Origin: Megamonas hypermegale
GTDB taxonomy: Bacteria; Bacillota; Negativicutes; Selenomonadales; Selenomonadaceae
Length of the DNA: 29,696 nucleotides
Direction of reading: 5' to 3'
Assembly: GCA_002314325.1 (NCBI GenBank)
Contig: DCFC01000005.1
Span: 6,586-36,281, forward strand
A model generated the notes under the pieces. The model saw only the letters and a list, made by a program, of their open reading frames with translations, was not told the DNA's origin and ran no database searches. The position numbers were made by a program, and so were the translations under genes. Of the stretch, positions 18,112-27,557 are shown one piece after another; the stretch's first letter is position 1, and each line of letters starts with the position of its first letter.

Positions 18112-19554
18112 TTATTGTTTTGTAAGGCTGTTATATAAATCTTTGTACTGTTTAGCGGATTCATTCCAGCTGTAATCAGCCGTCATGGCATTTTCCATAA
18201 TATGCTGACGTTTGGACAGTTCATTTATACTGTCGATAGCGCGTTTGATGGAGAATAACAATTCATGCGCATTGTAGTTGTTGAAGCTGAAACCGTTACC
18301 GATATTTGTATAATTGTTGAATGCTTCTACCGTATCTTTAAGACCGCCTGTTGCACGAACAATCGGAATAGAACCGTAACGAAGCGCGATAAGCTGACCG
18401 ATACCGCACGGTTCATACTGCGACGGCATTAAGAACATGTCCGAAGCGGCATAAATCTGATGTGCTAATTCATTATTAAAGAAAATATTGGCGGATACTT
18501 TTTTCGGATAACGCCATACAAGACCTTTGAACCAGTCTTCATACTGTCTGTCGCCTGTACCCAAAAGCACGAACTGAACATTTTCATATTCCAGAAGTTC
18601 ATCCATAATGCGCGTAACAAGGTCAAGACCTTTTGCTTCAACAAGACGAGTTACCATACCGATGAGCGGAATGGAACGGTTTACCGGCAGACCAAGTTTT
18701 TTCTGCAGTTCCATCTTATTGTCGCCTTTGCGGGCAATAGCATTCGTTACATTGTATTTAAACGGAATGAATTTATCCGTTTCCGGGTCATAATCTTCAT
18801 AATCGAGACCGTTGATGATACCGGACAAATCCTTATTGCGTTTCTGAAGCATGCCTTCCAGGCCTTCGCCGTAATAAGGGTCCTGAATTTCTTTGGCATA
18901 AGTACGGCTTACCGTCGTAACTTTGTCAGAATATACAATAGCGCCTTTCATGAAATTGATATCGTCAAAATATTCCAGGTCGCCGTTATTGAAATATTTC
19001 CAGTCAAGACCGAGTACATCCGGCAGATAGCCTTTCCAGAAGCGGCCCTGATATTTCAGGTTGTGAATTGTATAGATGGTTTTGATTTTGTTATAGCGTT
19101 CATCATCATTATGTTCAAGTTTCAGATAAACACTGATAAGGCCTGTCTGCCAGTCGTTCATATGAATAATATCCGGCCAGAAATCAATTTTCGGCAGCAT
19201 ATCGAGTACGGCACGGCAGAAGAACGTAAATCTTTCCACATCATCAGGATAGCCGTAGAAACCTTCACGATAGAAATATTCCTGATTGTCCACAAAATAG
19301 AACGGCACGTTTTTATAGTCGTATCTGTCCACGCCGATGTATTTCTGACGCCAAGCAACATTAATCGTACCATCATAGATATGTTCCATTTCATTGCGGT
19401 ATTCTTCTTTAATTCCGCTGTATTTCGGTATTACAACACGTACATCTACGCCCTGTTTTTTCAATTCTTTCGGCAAAGCACCGGCAACATCTGCCAGGCC
19501 TCCCGTTTTTACAAATGGCACTGCTTCTGAAGCAACGTATAAAACTTTTAACAC
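18112..19554 (-). CDS. glgA: Glycogen synthase (ADP-glucose), GT5
   Basis: The 480-residue enzyme extends alpha-1,4 glucan chains from ADP-glucose. The N-terminal ADP-glucose motif KTGGLADV is at 16-23. The C-terminal half has the retaining GT-B signature SQYEPCGIGQLIALRYG, with Glu381 in YEPCG, and ATGGLKDTV. Length equals the E. coli enzyme. The frame is open six codons further, but GAGGAAGG there is the ribosome binding site, so GTG 19554 is chosen. It follows glgB by 55 bases in the same direction. Confidence 0.95.
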   Translation of the reverse strand: MLKVLYVASEAVPFVKTGGLADVAGALPKELKKQGVDVRVVIPKYSGIKEEYRNEMEHIYDGTINVAWRQKYIGVDRYDYKNVPFYFVDNQEYFYREGFYGYPDDVERFTFFCRAVLDMLPKIDFWPDIIHMNDWQTGLISVYLKLEHNDDERYNKIKTIYTIHNLKYQGRFWKGYLPDVLGLDWKYFNNGDLEYFDDINFMKGAIVYSDKVTTVSRTYAKEIQDPYYGEGLEGMLQKRNKDLSGIINGLDYEDYDPETDKFIPFKYNVTNAIARKGDNKMELQKKLGLPVNRSIPLIGMVTRLVEAKGLDLVTRIMDELLEYENVQFVLLGTGDRQYEDWFKGLVWRYPKKVSANIFFNNELAHQIYAASDMFLMPSQYEPCGIGQLIALRYGSIPIVRATGGLKDTVEAFNNYTNIGNGFSFNNYNAHELLFSIKRAIDSINELSKRQHIMENAMTADYSWNESAKQYKDLYNSLTKQ

Positions 19555-19609
19555 GCCAAACACCTTCCTCAATTGAAATTAATTGGAGATTTTATTTTAT
19601 ATTTATGGT

Positions 19610-21604
19610 TTAACCTAGTGCGCTGATTTTTTCCGGTTCACGATTGACATAAGTGCGGCTCACCGGTTTTACTTCTTTGATTTTCTGTTTTTTCGCTTTG
19701 GCCGGGTCATCTTTCAGTTTGAAGAAAATTGTACCGAGCGGCGGCAGCGTAATCTGAATAGACTGATTTAAATTATGCCAGAATACATCTTCCGTTTTAA
19801 ATTCGCCTTCATTGATTACATTGGAACCGCCGAATTTTTCCGCATCCGAATTGAATACTTCCGTATAAATGCCTTTAGCCGGTACGCCGATACGGTAACC
19901 GTGACGTACTTCCGGCGTAAAGTTGCAGACTACGACGATGAAATCATCCTGGTCTTCCGCATAGCGGATAAACGAAATTACGCTGTTTTCATTATCGTTG
20001 CAGTCAATCCAGCGGAAACCGCGCCAGTCAAAATCAACCTGCCATAAAGCTTTGTTGTCGCAATAGAATTTATTGAGTTCCTTCGAATATTCCAGCATTT
20101 TTGTATGCATTTCGTACTGCTGCGGCAAATGCCAGTCAAGGCTGTCATCGTATTTCCATTCGATAAACTGACCGAATTCTCCTCCCATAAACAGCAGTTT
20201 TTTGCCCGGGTGAGTCATCCAGTAGCCGAAAAAGGCACGCAGCCCTGCAAATTTGCGCCAGTAATCGCCCGGCATCTTTTCAATCAAAGAGCATTTTCCG
20301 TGCACCACTTCATCATGCGATAACGGCAGCACAAAATTTTCCGAAAAAGCATACATCAGCGAGAATGTAATTTTATCATGGTTCCATTTGCGGTAAATCG
20401 GGTCAAGACTCATGTATTTGAGCATATCATTCATCCAACCCATGTTCCATTTATAATTAAAGCCCATGCCGCCCATATAGGTAGGACGGGAAATCATCGG
20501 CCAGGAAGTGGATTCTTCCGCCATCATTAAAGCATTCGGATAATATTTAAAAATTGCTTCGTTCAGGTTTCTAATAAGCTCCATAGCTTCGAGGTTGCCC
20601 GTATCACCGTATTTATTCGGCTCCCATTGACCTTCCTTGCGTCCGTAGTTCAGATAAAGCATATTAGCTACGGCATCAACACGCAGTCCGTCAATATGGA
20701 ATTCGGAAAGCCAAAACAGGGCGTTAGAAATCAAGAAGCTATGTACTTCTCTGCGTCCATAGTCAAAATTGGTAGTACCCCAGTCCCAATTTTCACGACG
20801 TTTTTCATTATCGGATTCATACAGCGTTTCACCGTCAAAACGGCGCAGACCGTGTGCATCATTGCAGAAATGACCCGGTACCCAGTCCATAATAATCGCT
20901 ATATTGTTCTGATGCGCCAAATCAACTAAATACATGAAGTCCTTCGGTTCACCGTAACGGCTGGTAACTGCATAATAGCCCGTCGCCTGATAACCCCAGG
21001 AACCGTCAAACGGATGTTCGCACAGCGGCATAAATTCAATATGCGTATAATTCATTTCTTTCACATATTTAATAAGCTGGTCAGCCGCTTCTCTGTAAGT
21101 TAAATATTCACCGTCCGCATTGCGGCGCCAAGAGCCGAGATGAACTTCATAAATAAGCATTGGATTATCGTAGGAAGATTTCTGGCTTTTTTCTTCCTGC
21201 CATTTCTGGTCATGCCATTCATAACCGGAAAGGTCATATATACGGGAAGCCGTTTTCGGTTTCTTTTCCGCATAGAAGGCATACGGGTCGGCTTTTAAAA
21301 GGCGTTCGCCGCCGTAAGAAGGTTCGATAGAATATTTATAAATTTCACCTTCTTTAAGGCCTGGAATGAATACGGACCAGATTTCTCCGTCTGATATACG
21401 TCGCATCGGATTTACGGAAACATCCCATTTGTTAAAGTCACCGACAACACTTATAGCTCTAGCATGCGGTGCCCATACAGCAAAACGTACACCATCAACG
21501 CCGCTTTCTTTTACAAAATGAGCTCCTAACATCTGATACGTATAAAAATTTGTACCTTGATGATACAAATACAAATCAAATTCATTTAATGCTGAAACTT
21601 TCAT
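19610..21604 (-). CDS. glgB: 1,4-alpha-glucan branching enzyme, GH13
   Basis: The 664-residue enzyme cuts alpha-1,4 chains and re-attaches them by alpha-1,6 links in glycogen. An N-terminal CBM48 lies at ~35-115 (FAVWAPHARAISVVGDFNKW). The barrel has EVHLGSWRR (153-161), nucleophile Asp310 in DGLRVDAVANML, acid/base Glu363 in MAEEST and Asp431 in SHDEVVHGK. The C-terminal all-beta domain ends near 625, followed by a short Lys-rich tail. ATG 21604 lies eight bases after AGGAG; the frame is open 18 codons further, but those codons lie in an intergenic hairpin. It lies between glgP and glgA. Confidence 0.96.
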   Translation of the reverse strand: MKVSALNEFDLYLYHQGTNFYTYQMLGAHFVKESGVDGVRFAVWAPHARAISVVGDFNKWDVSVNPMRRISDGEIWSVFIPGLKEGEIYKYSIEPSYGGERLLKADPYAFYAEKKPKTASRIYDLSGYEWHDQKWQEEKSQKSSYDNPMLIYEVHLGSWRRNADGEYLTYREAADQLIKYVKEMNYTHIEFMPLCEHPFDGSWGYQATGYYAVTSRYGEPKDFMYLVDLAHQNNIAIIMDWVPGHFCNDAHGLRRFDGETLYESDNEKRRENWDWGTTNFDYGRREVHSFLISNALFWLSEFHIDGLRVDAVANMLYLNYGRKEGQWEPNKYGDTGNLEAMELIRNLNEAIFKYYPNALMMAEESTSWPMISRPTYMGGMGFNYKWNMGWMNDMLKYMSLDPIYRKWNHDKITFSLMYAFSENFVLPLSHDEVVHGKCSLIEKMPGDYWRKFAGLRAFFGYWMTHPGKKLLFMGGEFGQFIEWKYDDSLDWHLPQQYEMHTKMLEYSKELNKFYCDNKALWQVDFDWRGFRWIDCNDNENSVISFIRYAEDQDDFIVVVCNFTPEVRHGYRIGVPAKGIYTEVFNSDAEKFGGSNVINEGEFKTEDVFWHNLNQSIQITLPPLGTIFFKLKDDPAKAKKQKIKEVKPVSRTYVNREPEKISALG

Positions 21605-21637
21605 GATAAGTTCTCCTTTGGAGTCATTTATTTTTAT

Positions 21638-21682
21638 AGTGGGCTTTTGCCGCAGCATACGCCTTCGGCAAAAAAGCCCACT
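21638..21682 (-). other. Strong hairpin between glgP and glgB
   Basis: Arms AGTGGGCTTTTGCCG (21638-21652) and CGGCAAAAAAGCCCACT (21666-21682) pair over 15 bases with a two-base bulge. On the minus (transcribed) strand no T-run follows, so it is probably an mRNA stability or partial attenuation element, not a simple terminator. Confidence 0.7.
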
Positions 21683-21706
21683 TTATAAAGCTAAATTTTC
21701 TCTTGC

Positions 21707-24169
21707 TTATTCTTTAATCAAACTAACCGGATGTACATTCCAAATATCTTTAGCATATTCGGCAATCGTTCTGTCGCTGGAGAACTGACCGGAATGTGCT
21801 ATATTGATAAGACTGGATTTGAGCCAGCCGTAATGGTCGTTATATTTTGCCTTGAGTTTAGAATGAGCTGCACAATAAGACATGAAATCTTTAAATACAA
21901 AGTACTCATCGTTACTGCTGAACAGATAGTTGTGCAAATCATGGAAATCACCGTTGCCGACAAACGGACCGGTCACGAGCTGGTCTACAACGTCATGAAC
22001 TTTCGGATTTACATTGTATTCAGTCCATGCCGAGTACAGACCGTTTCTGTAGTATTCCATAACTTCTTCCGCTTTAAGACCGAAGATAACGCAGTTGTCT
22101 TCACCTACGGCATCGCAGATTTCCACATTGGCACCGTCCAAAGTACCGAGCGTAATTGCACCGTTCATCATAAATTTCATATTAGAAGTACCAGAAGCTT
22201 CTTTACCTGCAAGCGAAATCTGTTCACTTACATCAGCTGCCGGGAACAGTTTTTCAGCCAAAGTTACGCTATAGTTCGGCAGGAATACTACGCGGATATG
22301 GTCATTTACATCTTTATCGTTGTTGACTACGCTGGCCACCGTATTGATGAGGCGGATTGTTTCCTTCGCAATATGGTATCCCGGTGCCGCTTTACCAGCG
22401 AACATAAATGTACGCGGCAGCATCTGCGATTTGATGGACGGGTCGCGTTTAATCCAGTTATAAACGTACATTACATGCAAGATGTTCATGATTTGACGTT
22501 TATAGGAATGAATACGTTTAACCTGAATATCATATACGGAATTCGGGTCTACTTCTATGCCGGTACGTCTTTTAATATGGCCGGCAAGATAAATTTTATG
22601 ACCTTTTTTAACTTCATCCAATTTATCCAGGAAAGCCTTGTCATCTTTGAAATCGAGCAAGTCAAGCAAACGGGACGGATTGCGGCGCCATTTGTCCGAA
22701 ATAGCTTCATCAATCAGGGAAGAAAGTTCCGGATTTGCAGCAATGAGCCAACGGCGATGCGTAATACCGTTTGTTTTGTTGTTGAATTTCTTCGGATAAA
22801 TTTCATTGAAATCTTTCATACTGTAAGATTTCAGAATATCAGTATGAATTTTTGCTACGCCGTTTACGCTGTGGCTGCCCACTACAGAAAGACGGGCCAT
22901 ATGAACCATGCCGTCCTGAATGATGGATACGCGACGAACGCGTTCTTCATCGCCAGGATACATTTTTCTGATGTTTTCCAGGAAGCGCGCATTGATTTCT
23001 TCGATAATCATGTAAATACGCGGCAGTAATTTTTTGAACATGTCAATCGGCCATGTTTCCAATGCTTCCGGCATGATTGTATGGTTTGTATAAGCAATCG
23101 TATTTTTCGTGATAGTCCATGCTTTATCCCAATCCATACCTTCAAGGTCAACCAGAACACGCATAAGTTCCGGAATAGCCATAGCCGGATGCGTATCATT
23201 GATATGAATGGCAATCTGCGATGCCAAAGCGCTCAGTGCGCCTTTGCGGCGTTTGTAATGACGAACGATGCTCTGAACACCGGCGGATACGAAGAAGTAT
23301 TCCTGCGTCAAACGCAGCAGTTTGCCTTCATAGGAACTGTCGTCCGGATACAGACAGGAAGTAATCGCCTGAATACGATAAGACTGGCGCAGTCTTTCCT
23401 GGAGCTGTTCTCTCGTTCCGGATAAGGACGCATAATCCTGCGGAACTTCCGCATTCCACAGACGAAGCGTATTTACTACATTATTATGATAGCCGACAAT
23501 CGGCACATCGTACGGCACGGCCGATACCGTATCGTAGCCTTCATGCACCAGTTTTAAAGAGCCGTCTTCCTGCTGCGCCATATAAGCATTGCCGCCGAAA
23601 TGAACTCTTACTTCTTTGTCAGCTTTTCTATATTCCCAGGCAAAGCCGTTTTTAAGCCAATTATCCGGGATTTCTACCTGCTGATTATTAATGATTTTCT
23701 GTTCAAACAAGCCGTACTGATAACGGATAGTACAACCATGACCTGGAAGACCCAATGAAGCCATAGAGTCAATAAAGCATGCTGCAAGTCTGCCGAGACC
23801 GCCGTTGCCGAGACCGGCATCCGGTTCCTGTTTAAATAATTCATTAATATCAATACCCAAGTCAGCCAAAGCATCTTTGCAGATATCTTTCATGTCCAAA
23901 TTAATTAAATTGGAATTTAATAAGCGGCCCAATAAAAATTCAATGGAAAAATAGTATATTTCCTTGCAGTTGTGTTCTGCATAATATTTATTGGTCATAA
24001 TCCAATTTTCACTAACATACTGGCGGATAGTGTTAACTAAAGTCTGATAAAGTTCTTCTTTAGTCAACTCGTCCCATTCCTTACCGAATAACATATTCGC
24101 AGTTTTTAAAAACGATTTCTGTAAGTTCGCTTTTTCCTCAATCTGCTTGTTAATAATTGATACACTCAC
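21707..24169 (-). CDS. glgP: Glycogen/starch alpha-glucan phosphorylase, GT35
   Basis: The 820-residue enzyme releases glucose 1-phosphate from chain ends. The family signature EASGTSNMKFMMNG holds the pyridoxal-phosphate lysine at about residue 665. Other motifs are DAGLGNGGLGRLAACF near 110 and NDTHPAMAIPELMRVL in the middle. Length fits bacterial phosphorylases (~815). The start is GTG 24169, with GGAGG seven bases upstream. It has its own near-consensus promoter and is followed 102 bases later by glgB. Having it beside the synthetic genes puts storage and use in one locus. Confidence 0.97.
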   Translation of the reverse strand: MSVSIINKQIEEKANLQKSFLKTANMLFGKEWDELTKEELYQTLVNTIRQYVSENWIMTNKYYAEHNCKEIYYFSIEFLLGRLLNSNLINLDMKDICKDALADLGIDINELFKQEPDAGLGNGGLGRLAACFIDSMASLGLPGHGCTIRYQYGLFEQKIINNQQVEIPDNWLKNGFAWEYRKADKEVRVHFGGNAYMAQQEDGSLKLVHEGYDTVSAVPYDVPIVGYHNNVVNTLRLWNAEVPQDYASLSGTREQLQERLRQSYRIQAITSCLYPDDSSYEGKLLRLTQEYFFVSAGVQSIVRHYKRRKGALSALASQIAIHINDTHPAMAIPELMRVLVDLEGMDWDKAWTITKNTIAYTNHTIMPEALETWPIDMFKKLLPRIYMIIEEINARFLENIRKMYPGDEERVRRVSIIQDGMVHMARLSVVGSHSVNGVAKIHTDILKSYSMKDFNEIYPKKFNNKTNGITHRRWLIAANPELSSLIDEAISDKWRRNPSRLLDLLDFKDDKAFLDKLDEVKKGHKIYLAGHIKRRTGIEVDPNSVYDIQVKRIHSYKRQIMNILHVMYVYNWIKRDPSIKSQMLPRTFMFAGKAAPGYHIAKETIRLINTVASVVNNDKDVNDHIRVVFLPNYSVTLAEKLFPAADVSEQISLAGKEASGTSNMKFMMNGAITLGTLDGANVEICDAVGEDNCVIFGLKAEEVMEYYRNGLYSAWTEYNVNPKVHDVVDQLVTGPFVGNGDFHDLHNYLFSSNDEYFVFKDFMSYCAAHSKLKAKYNDHYGWLKSSLINIAHSGQFSSDRTIAEYAKDIWNVHPVSLIKE

Positions 24170-24208
24170 TTTGTTTCCTCCTGTATATCTCTTAGTGTCT
24201 CCAGTGTC

Positions 24209-24237
24209 ATTATACTACCTGTTCATATAACAGTCAA
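24209..24237 (-). promoter_or_regulatory. Promoter of glgP (and glgB-glgA)
   Basis: TTGACT (24237-24232) and TATAAT (24214-24209) are separated by 17 bases on the minus strand. The leader would be about 33 bases. This allows the phosphorolysis/branching part of the locus to be expressed apart from glgC-glgD. Confidence 0.85.
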
Positions 24238-24269
24238 AGCCGTCCGGTATTTAATGCTAGACGGCTTTG
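24235..24269. terminator. Terminator-like hairpin between glgD and glgP
   Basis: A perfect 10-bp stem (CAAAGCCGTC / GACGGCTTTG) has a 15-base loop. A run of six T follows it on the + strand, but on the minus strand, where both genes lie, no T-run follows. It may end the glgC-glgD message weakly. Its base overlaps the -35 of the glgP promoter. Confidence 0.55.
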
Positions 24270-24297
24270 CCTTTTTTGAACATATTAAACTAAAAAA

Positions 24298-25404
24298 TTA
24301 AATTACAGTATTTTTTTCAATAATCAACGGATAATTTTCAGCGCCTTTGAGCCATTTACCGTCAGTTACTACTACATTTTTATCACAGATAACATTTTCG
24401 ATTAAGGAGTCTTCCTGCAAATCGCAGTTCTGCATAATTACGCTGTTTTTAACCTGTACGCCTTTACCGATTTTTACACCGCGGAACAGAATGCTGTTTT
24501 CTACGGAACCTTCAATGACGCAGCCGTTAGCTACGAGAGAGTTAACCGCTTTAGCCTGTTTTTTGTACTGAACAGGAGCTTCATCTCTTACTCTGGTGTA
24601 AATAGGGTTGTCGCTCATAAACATTTCTTCCCAGATTTCCGGTTTTAAAAGGTCCATATTTGTTTTATAGTAGCTGATAGTGGAGTTGATTTCCGAAACG
24701 TAGCCGTCATGCTGGAAAGCGTAGATATTCAGATTGTCCTGATTGCGCAGTATCGCATCAACGAGGAAATCGCGTCCGCCGCGTTCATACGCATTGGAAA
24801 CGAGTTCTTCATATTTTTTAGCGGACATAATATATACGCCCATGAAAACTTTGGAGTTTTCATACGTAGTAGAACCGTCGATTATATCATTCACGAGACC
24901 GTTTTCACTCGTTTTCAGCATGATTGCCGGAGCATCTTTTTCCTGATTTTCTACATGGTAAATCATTGTGATATCAGCACCGGTATTTTGATGGAAACGC
25001 AATATCGTTCTGAAGTCGATATTATATAAAAATCTGCTGCCGGAAATAAGTACATATTCCTGGTCAGATTTTCTGACAAAATTCAAATAGGAATAGAACG
25101 ACTGCAGATTACCGTTGCGCGTGTCTTTCTTTTCCTTCATGGCCGGCAGATAAAACAGACCGTCATGACGGCGAGCCAAATCCCAGTCTTTACCGGAACG
25201 AAGATGGTCCACGATGGAACGGGATTTTGCCGGCAGCATTAAACCGATTTTTATAATACCAGAATTAACCATGCTAGACAGAGCAAAGTCGATTAAACGA
25301 TATCTACCGGCAATCGGCAAAGTAGCTACAGGTCTTTTACTGGTCAGTGTTCTAATATGAGCTTCACTTTCGTTGAGATCCATTATACCAAGAACATTTT
25401 TCAT
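24298..25404 (-). CDS. glgD: GlgD, non-catalytic partner of ADP-glucose pyrophosphorylase
   Basis: The 368-residue GlgC-like protein is known in Firmicutes as the subunit that activates GlgC in a mixed complex. It keeps the fold (PIAGRYRLIDFALSSMVNSGI at ~30-50 and the C-terminal left-handed helix repeats from ~290), but active-site sequences are lost. The glycine-rich GGQGSRL of GlgC is replaced by DLNESEA, and the LSGDHIY metal and nucleotide site by ISGSRFLYN. This fits a regulatory subunit without activity of its own. It starts at ATG 25404 after a GGGAG site, 15 bases downstream of glgC. Confidence 0.94.
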   Translation of the reverse strand: MKNVLGIMDLNESEAHIRTLTSKRPVATLPIAGRYRLIDFALSSMVNSGIIKIGLMLPAKSRSIVDHLRSGKDWDLARRHDGLFYLPAMKEKKDTRNGNLQSFYSYLNFVRKSDQEYVLISGSRFLYNIDFRTILRFHQNTGADITMIYHVENQEKDAPAIMLKTSENGLVNDIIDGSTTYENSKVFMGVYIMSAKKYEELVSNAYERGGRDFLVDAILRNQDNLNIYAFQHDGYVSEINSTISYYKTNMDLLKPEIWEEMFMSDNPIYTRVRDEAPVQYKKQAKAVNSLVANGCVIEGSVENSILFRGVKIGKGVQVKNSVIMQNCDLQEDSLIENVICDKNVVVTDGKWLKGAENYPLIIEKNTVI

Positions 25405-25419
25405 AGTTATCTCCCTCGC

Positions 25420-26589
25420 TTATCCTACATTTACATTGTCTTTAGCTTCTGCTACTGTTACGGCTCTTACTGTTTCACCTTCCGGTACAACAACAATTGA
25501 ACCGTCATCCGAACCTACATGTGCATTGGCTTCGATTTTGCTGTTCTGAGCAACAATCGCTTTATCCACCACTGCGTCAGCTTCGATTTTAGCAAACGGC
25601 ATAATTACGGAATTAACGACTTTAGCTCCTTTAGCAACACGTACGCCAGGGAATATAACAGAATTTCTTACTTCACCGCAAATCATAGCGCCTTCGCTTA
25701 CTAAAGAGTTTCTTACTTTAGCTTTCGGTCCTACATAATGAGGAGGCATTGCCATATCTACGGAATAAATTTTCCATTTACCGTTCATATCAAACGGCTG
25801 TTTATCTTTCAAAAGGTCCATGTTAGCTTCCCAAAGGCTGTCGATTGTTCCAACATCTTTCCAATAGCCTTCAAAAGCGTAAGAATAGAGGCGTGCATTG
25901 TCTGCAAGCATTTTCGGAATAATATCTTTACCAAAGTCATGGCTTGTATCTTCTTTTTTAGCATCTTCTTCCAGATATTCACGCAAAAATTCCCAATCGA
26001 ATACATAGATACCCATGGAAGCAAGATTGCTTTCTGGTTGTGCCGGTTTTTCAGCAAATTTCGTAATTTTGCCTGTTTTATCCGTGCTCATGATACCGAA
26101 ACGGGAAGCTTCCTTCATCGGAACTTTAATAACGCCGATAGTAGCCTGAGCTTTTTTCATTTTGTGTTCTTCAAGCATCCAGGAATAATCCATCGTATAG
26201 ATGTGGTCACCGGACAGGATTAACACATATTTCGGATTAGCTTTGTTTATAAAGTTGATGTTCTGATAAATTGCATCGGCCGTGCCTCTGTACCAGTCAG
26301 CGCCCTTGTCGCGTGCATACGGAGGGAGAATGTAAACGCCGCCGTTTTTACGGTCGAGGTTCCATGCTTCACCTGTAGATAAATATGTATGCAGTTCTAA
26401 CGGACGATACTGAGTGAGTACACCTACTGTTTCTATGCCCGAATTAGCGCAGTTGCTAAGCGGGAAGTCAATGATACGATATTTGCCGCCGAAAGGAACA
26501 GCCGGTTTTGCTATATTTTTCGTCAATGCACCAAGTCTGCTTCCTTGTCCGCCAGCTAATATCATAGCTACGCATTCTGTTTTTCTCAT
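25420..26589 (-). CDS. glgC: Glucose-1-phosphate adenylyltransferase (ADP-glucose pyrophosphorylase)
   Basis: The 389-residue enzyme makes ADP-glucose from ATP and glucose 1-phosphate, the committed step to glycogen. Catalytic motifs are complete: [14 protein letters not shown] (10-23), [19 protein letters not shown] (28-46), [12 protein letters not shown] (99-110), LSGDHIY (125-131) and FAEKP (178-182). The C-terminal part has hexapeptide-type repeats ([20 protein letters not shown]...). It starts at ATG 26589 with AGGAGGG upstream. First gene of the glycogen locus, paired with glgD. Confidence 0.97.
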   Translation of the reverse strand: MRKTECVAMILAGGQGSRLGALTKNIAKPAVPFGGKYRIIDFPLSNCANSGIETVGVLTQYRPLELHTYLSTGEAWNLDRKNGGVYILPPYARDKGADWYRGTADAIYQNINFINKANPKYVLILSGDHIYTMDYSWMLEEHKMKKAQATIGVIKVPMKEASRFGIMSTDKTGKITKFAEKPAQPESNLASMGIYVFDWEFLREYLEEDAKKEDTSHDFGKDIIPKMLADNARLYSYAFEGYWKDVGTIDSLWEANMDLLKDKQPFDMNGKWKIYSVDMAMPPHYVGPKAKVRNSLVSEGAMICGEVRNSVIFPGVRVAKGAKVVNSVIMPFAKIEADAVVDKAIVAQNSKIEANAHVGSDDGSIVVVPEGETVRAVTVAEAKDNVNVG

Positions 26590-26921
26590 AATAAAACCCT
26601 CCTGAAAATCAATAACTTTTTCTACATCTATAAGGTTTCAAGCTAATTTCTAATTCTCTCACATTTTATAAAATTTAAATTAACCATACATATCGCAATT
26701 ATAAATGCAGATTATACTTTTTTACCAACTGAAAAAAATCTCTCTCCAATTTCTTTTTTCTCTTAAAAAATCTCTCCTTTTTTCGTGCACAGCAAATGGC
26801 AAATAAATTTGTTTTTGTTACACTTCCTTAGATAATATTTACTATTCTACATTATCTTTGTAAATCCTGCCTAAATATAAAAAATTTCTCCTTTTTTTAG
26901 ATAACTTTAAAAAAATTTTAC
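26590..26921 (-). promoter_or_regulatory. glgC leader: tandem -10 boxes and repeated A-tract motifs
   Basis: This AT-rich gap holds no gene that I can support. On the minus strand two TATAAT boxes lie at 26716-26711 and 26703-26698, neither with a clear -35. Further upstream, three copies of an A-tract plus TCTCTCC-like motif (+ strand: 26732-26747, 26765-26783, 26879-26898) and an inverted repeat AGATAAT...ATTATCT (26830-26857) could be regulator sites. Confidence 0.4.
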
Positions 26922-26953
26922 AAAAAATTAACAGGGTTAAATCTATAACCCTG
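26922..26953 (-). terminator. Terminator of the ABC transporter-CYTH operon
   Basis: An 8-bp stem (CAGGGTTA / TAACCCTG) with a six-base loop is followed by TTAATTTTTT on the minus strand. The stem includes the last codons of the CYTH gene. Confidence 0.8.
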
Positions 26954-27557
26954 CTAAAATCAAGCCTCTTTTGTATTTGCTGACGGTTGAAAGTTCTATG
27001 GCGAACTTGTGCAAGAGCTCATCTTTCAGATTGAGCAAATCCTCTTCACTGCCTTTTTTCAGTTCCAATTCCAGCTCACAGATAGGATTTTTATTGCTTT
27101 TTCCCCAGACTGTGCCCAAATCAAGAGCAACCTCAATCTGTGAATTATTCCGGTTCAGCAAAGCGCAGCGGCGCACAAAATCAGTTACGACAATCGGCTT
27201 CAAATCAACATTTTGCACCGATTTGACTACCTCCCAGACGGATGCTTCATCTGCAAACACTGTAATATCCGGCTCAACATTTTTTACTTTCTTATTGATT
27301 TCCACGCGTTCAAAAACGCCATTTTTATTAACGTTTCCGCTTTTGTATGTTGATACTATACTTTTGTTTTCCTGTCGTACACGGTAAGCAATTCTATGTG
27401 CATTGAAAAAGCCTTCCGCCGTATCGTAATAGACGGCTTTCATCTGAATAACCTGCAAATTTTCCTGCGCTTGTGATTTCAGCCACGCCAAAATTTTATC
27501 CGTTTGTGCACAATTTTTTATCTGTAATTTTACTTCTATTTCCTGATTTTTTCTCAT
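26943..27557 (-). CDS. CYTH-domain protein (triphosphate-processing family)
   Basis: The 204-residue protein begins with EIEVKLQI (6-13), the ExExK motif that opens the CYTH fold of CyaB-type adenylate cyclases, thiamine triphosphatases and inorganic triphosphatases. More charged strands follow, such as YYDT, RIAYRVRQE, STYKSG and CELELELKKG, lining the phosphate tunnel. Its substrate cannot be told from sequence; a triphosphatase is most likely. ATG 27557 is preferred over ATG 27575 because it overlaps the upstream stop as ATGA and puts the ExExK motif at the usual place. It shares a message with the ABC exporter before it. Confidence 0.88.
   Translation of the reverse strand: MRKNQEIEVKLQIKNCAQTDKILAWLKSQAQENLQVIQMKAVYYDTAEGFFNAHRIAYRVRQENKSIVSTYKSGNVNKNGVFERVEINKKVKNVEPDITVFADEASVWEVVKSVQNVDLKPIVVTDFVRRCALLNRNNSQIEVALDLGTVWGKSNKNPICELELELKKGSEEDLLNLKDELLHKFAIELSTVSKYKRGLILAGL

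Noticed and set aside
21605..21658. 18-codon upstream extension of glgB
   Set aside because: It reads through an intergenic hairpin. AGGAG before ATG 21604 and the usual branching enzyme N-terminus favour the shorter form.
21731..23029. 432-codon open frame on the + strand
   Set aside because: It lies wholly antisense to glgP, whose protein is a clear full-length phosphorylase. The frame has no ribosome binding site, and its composition is that of a codon shadow.
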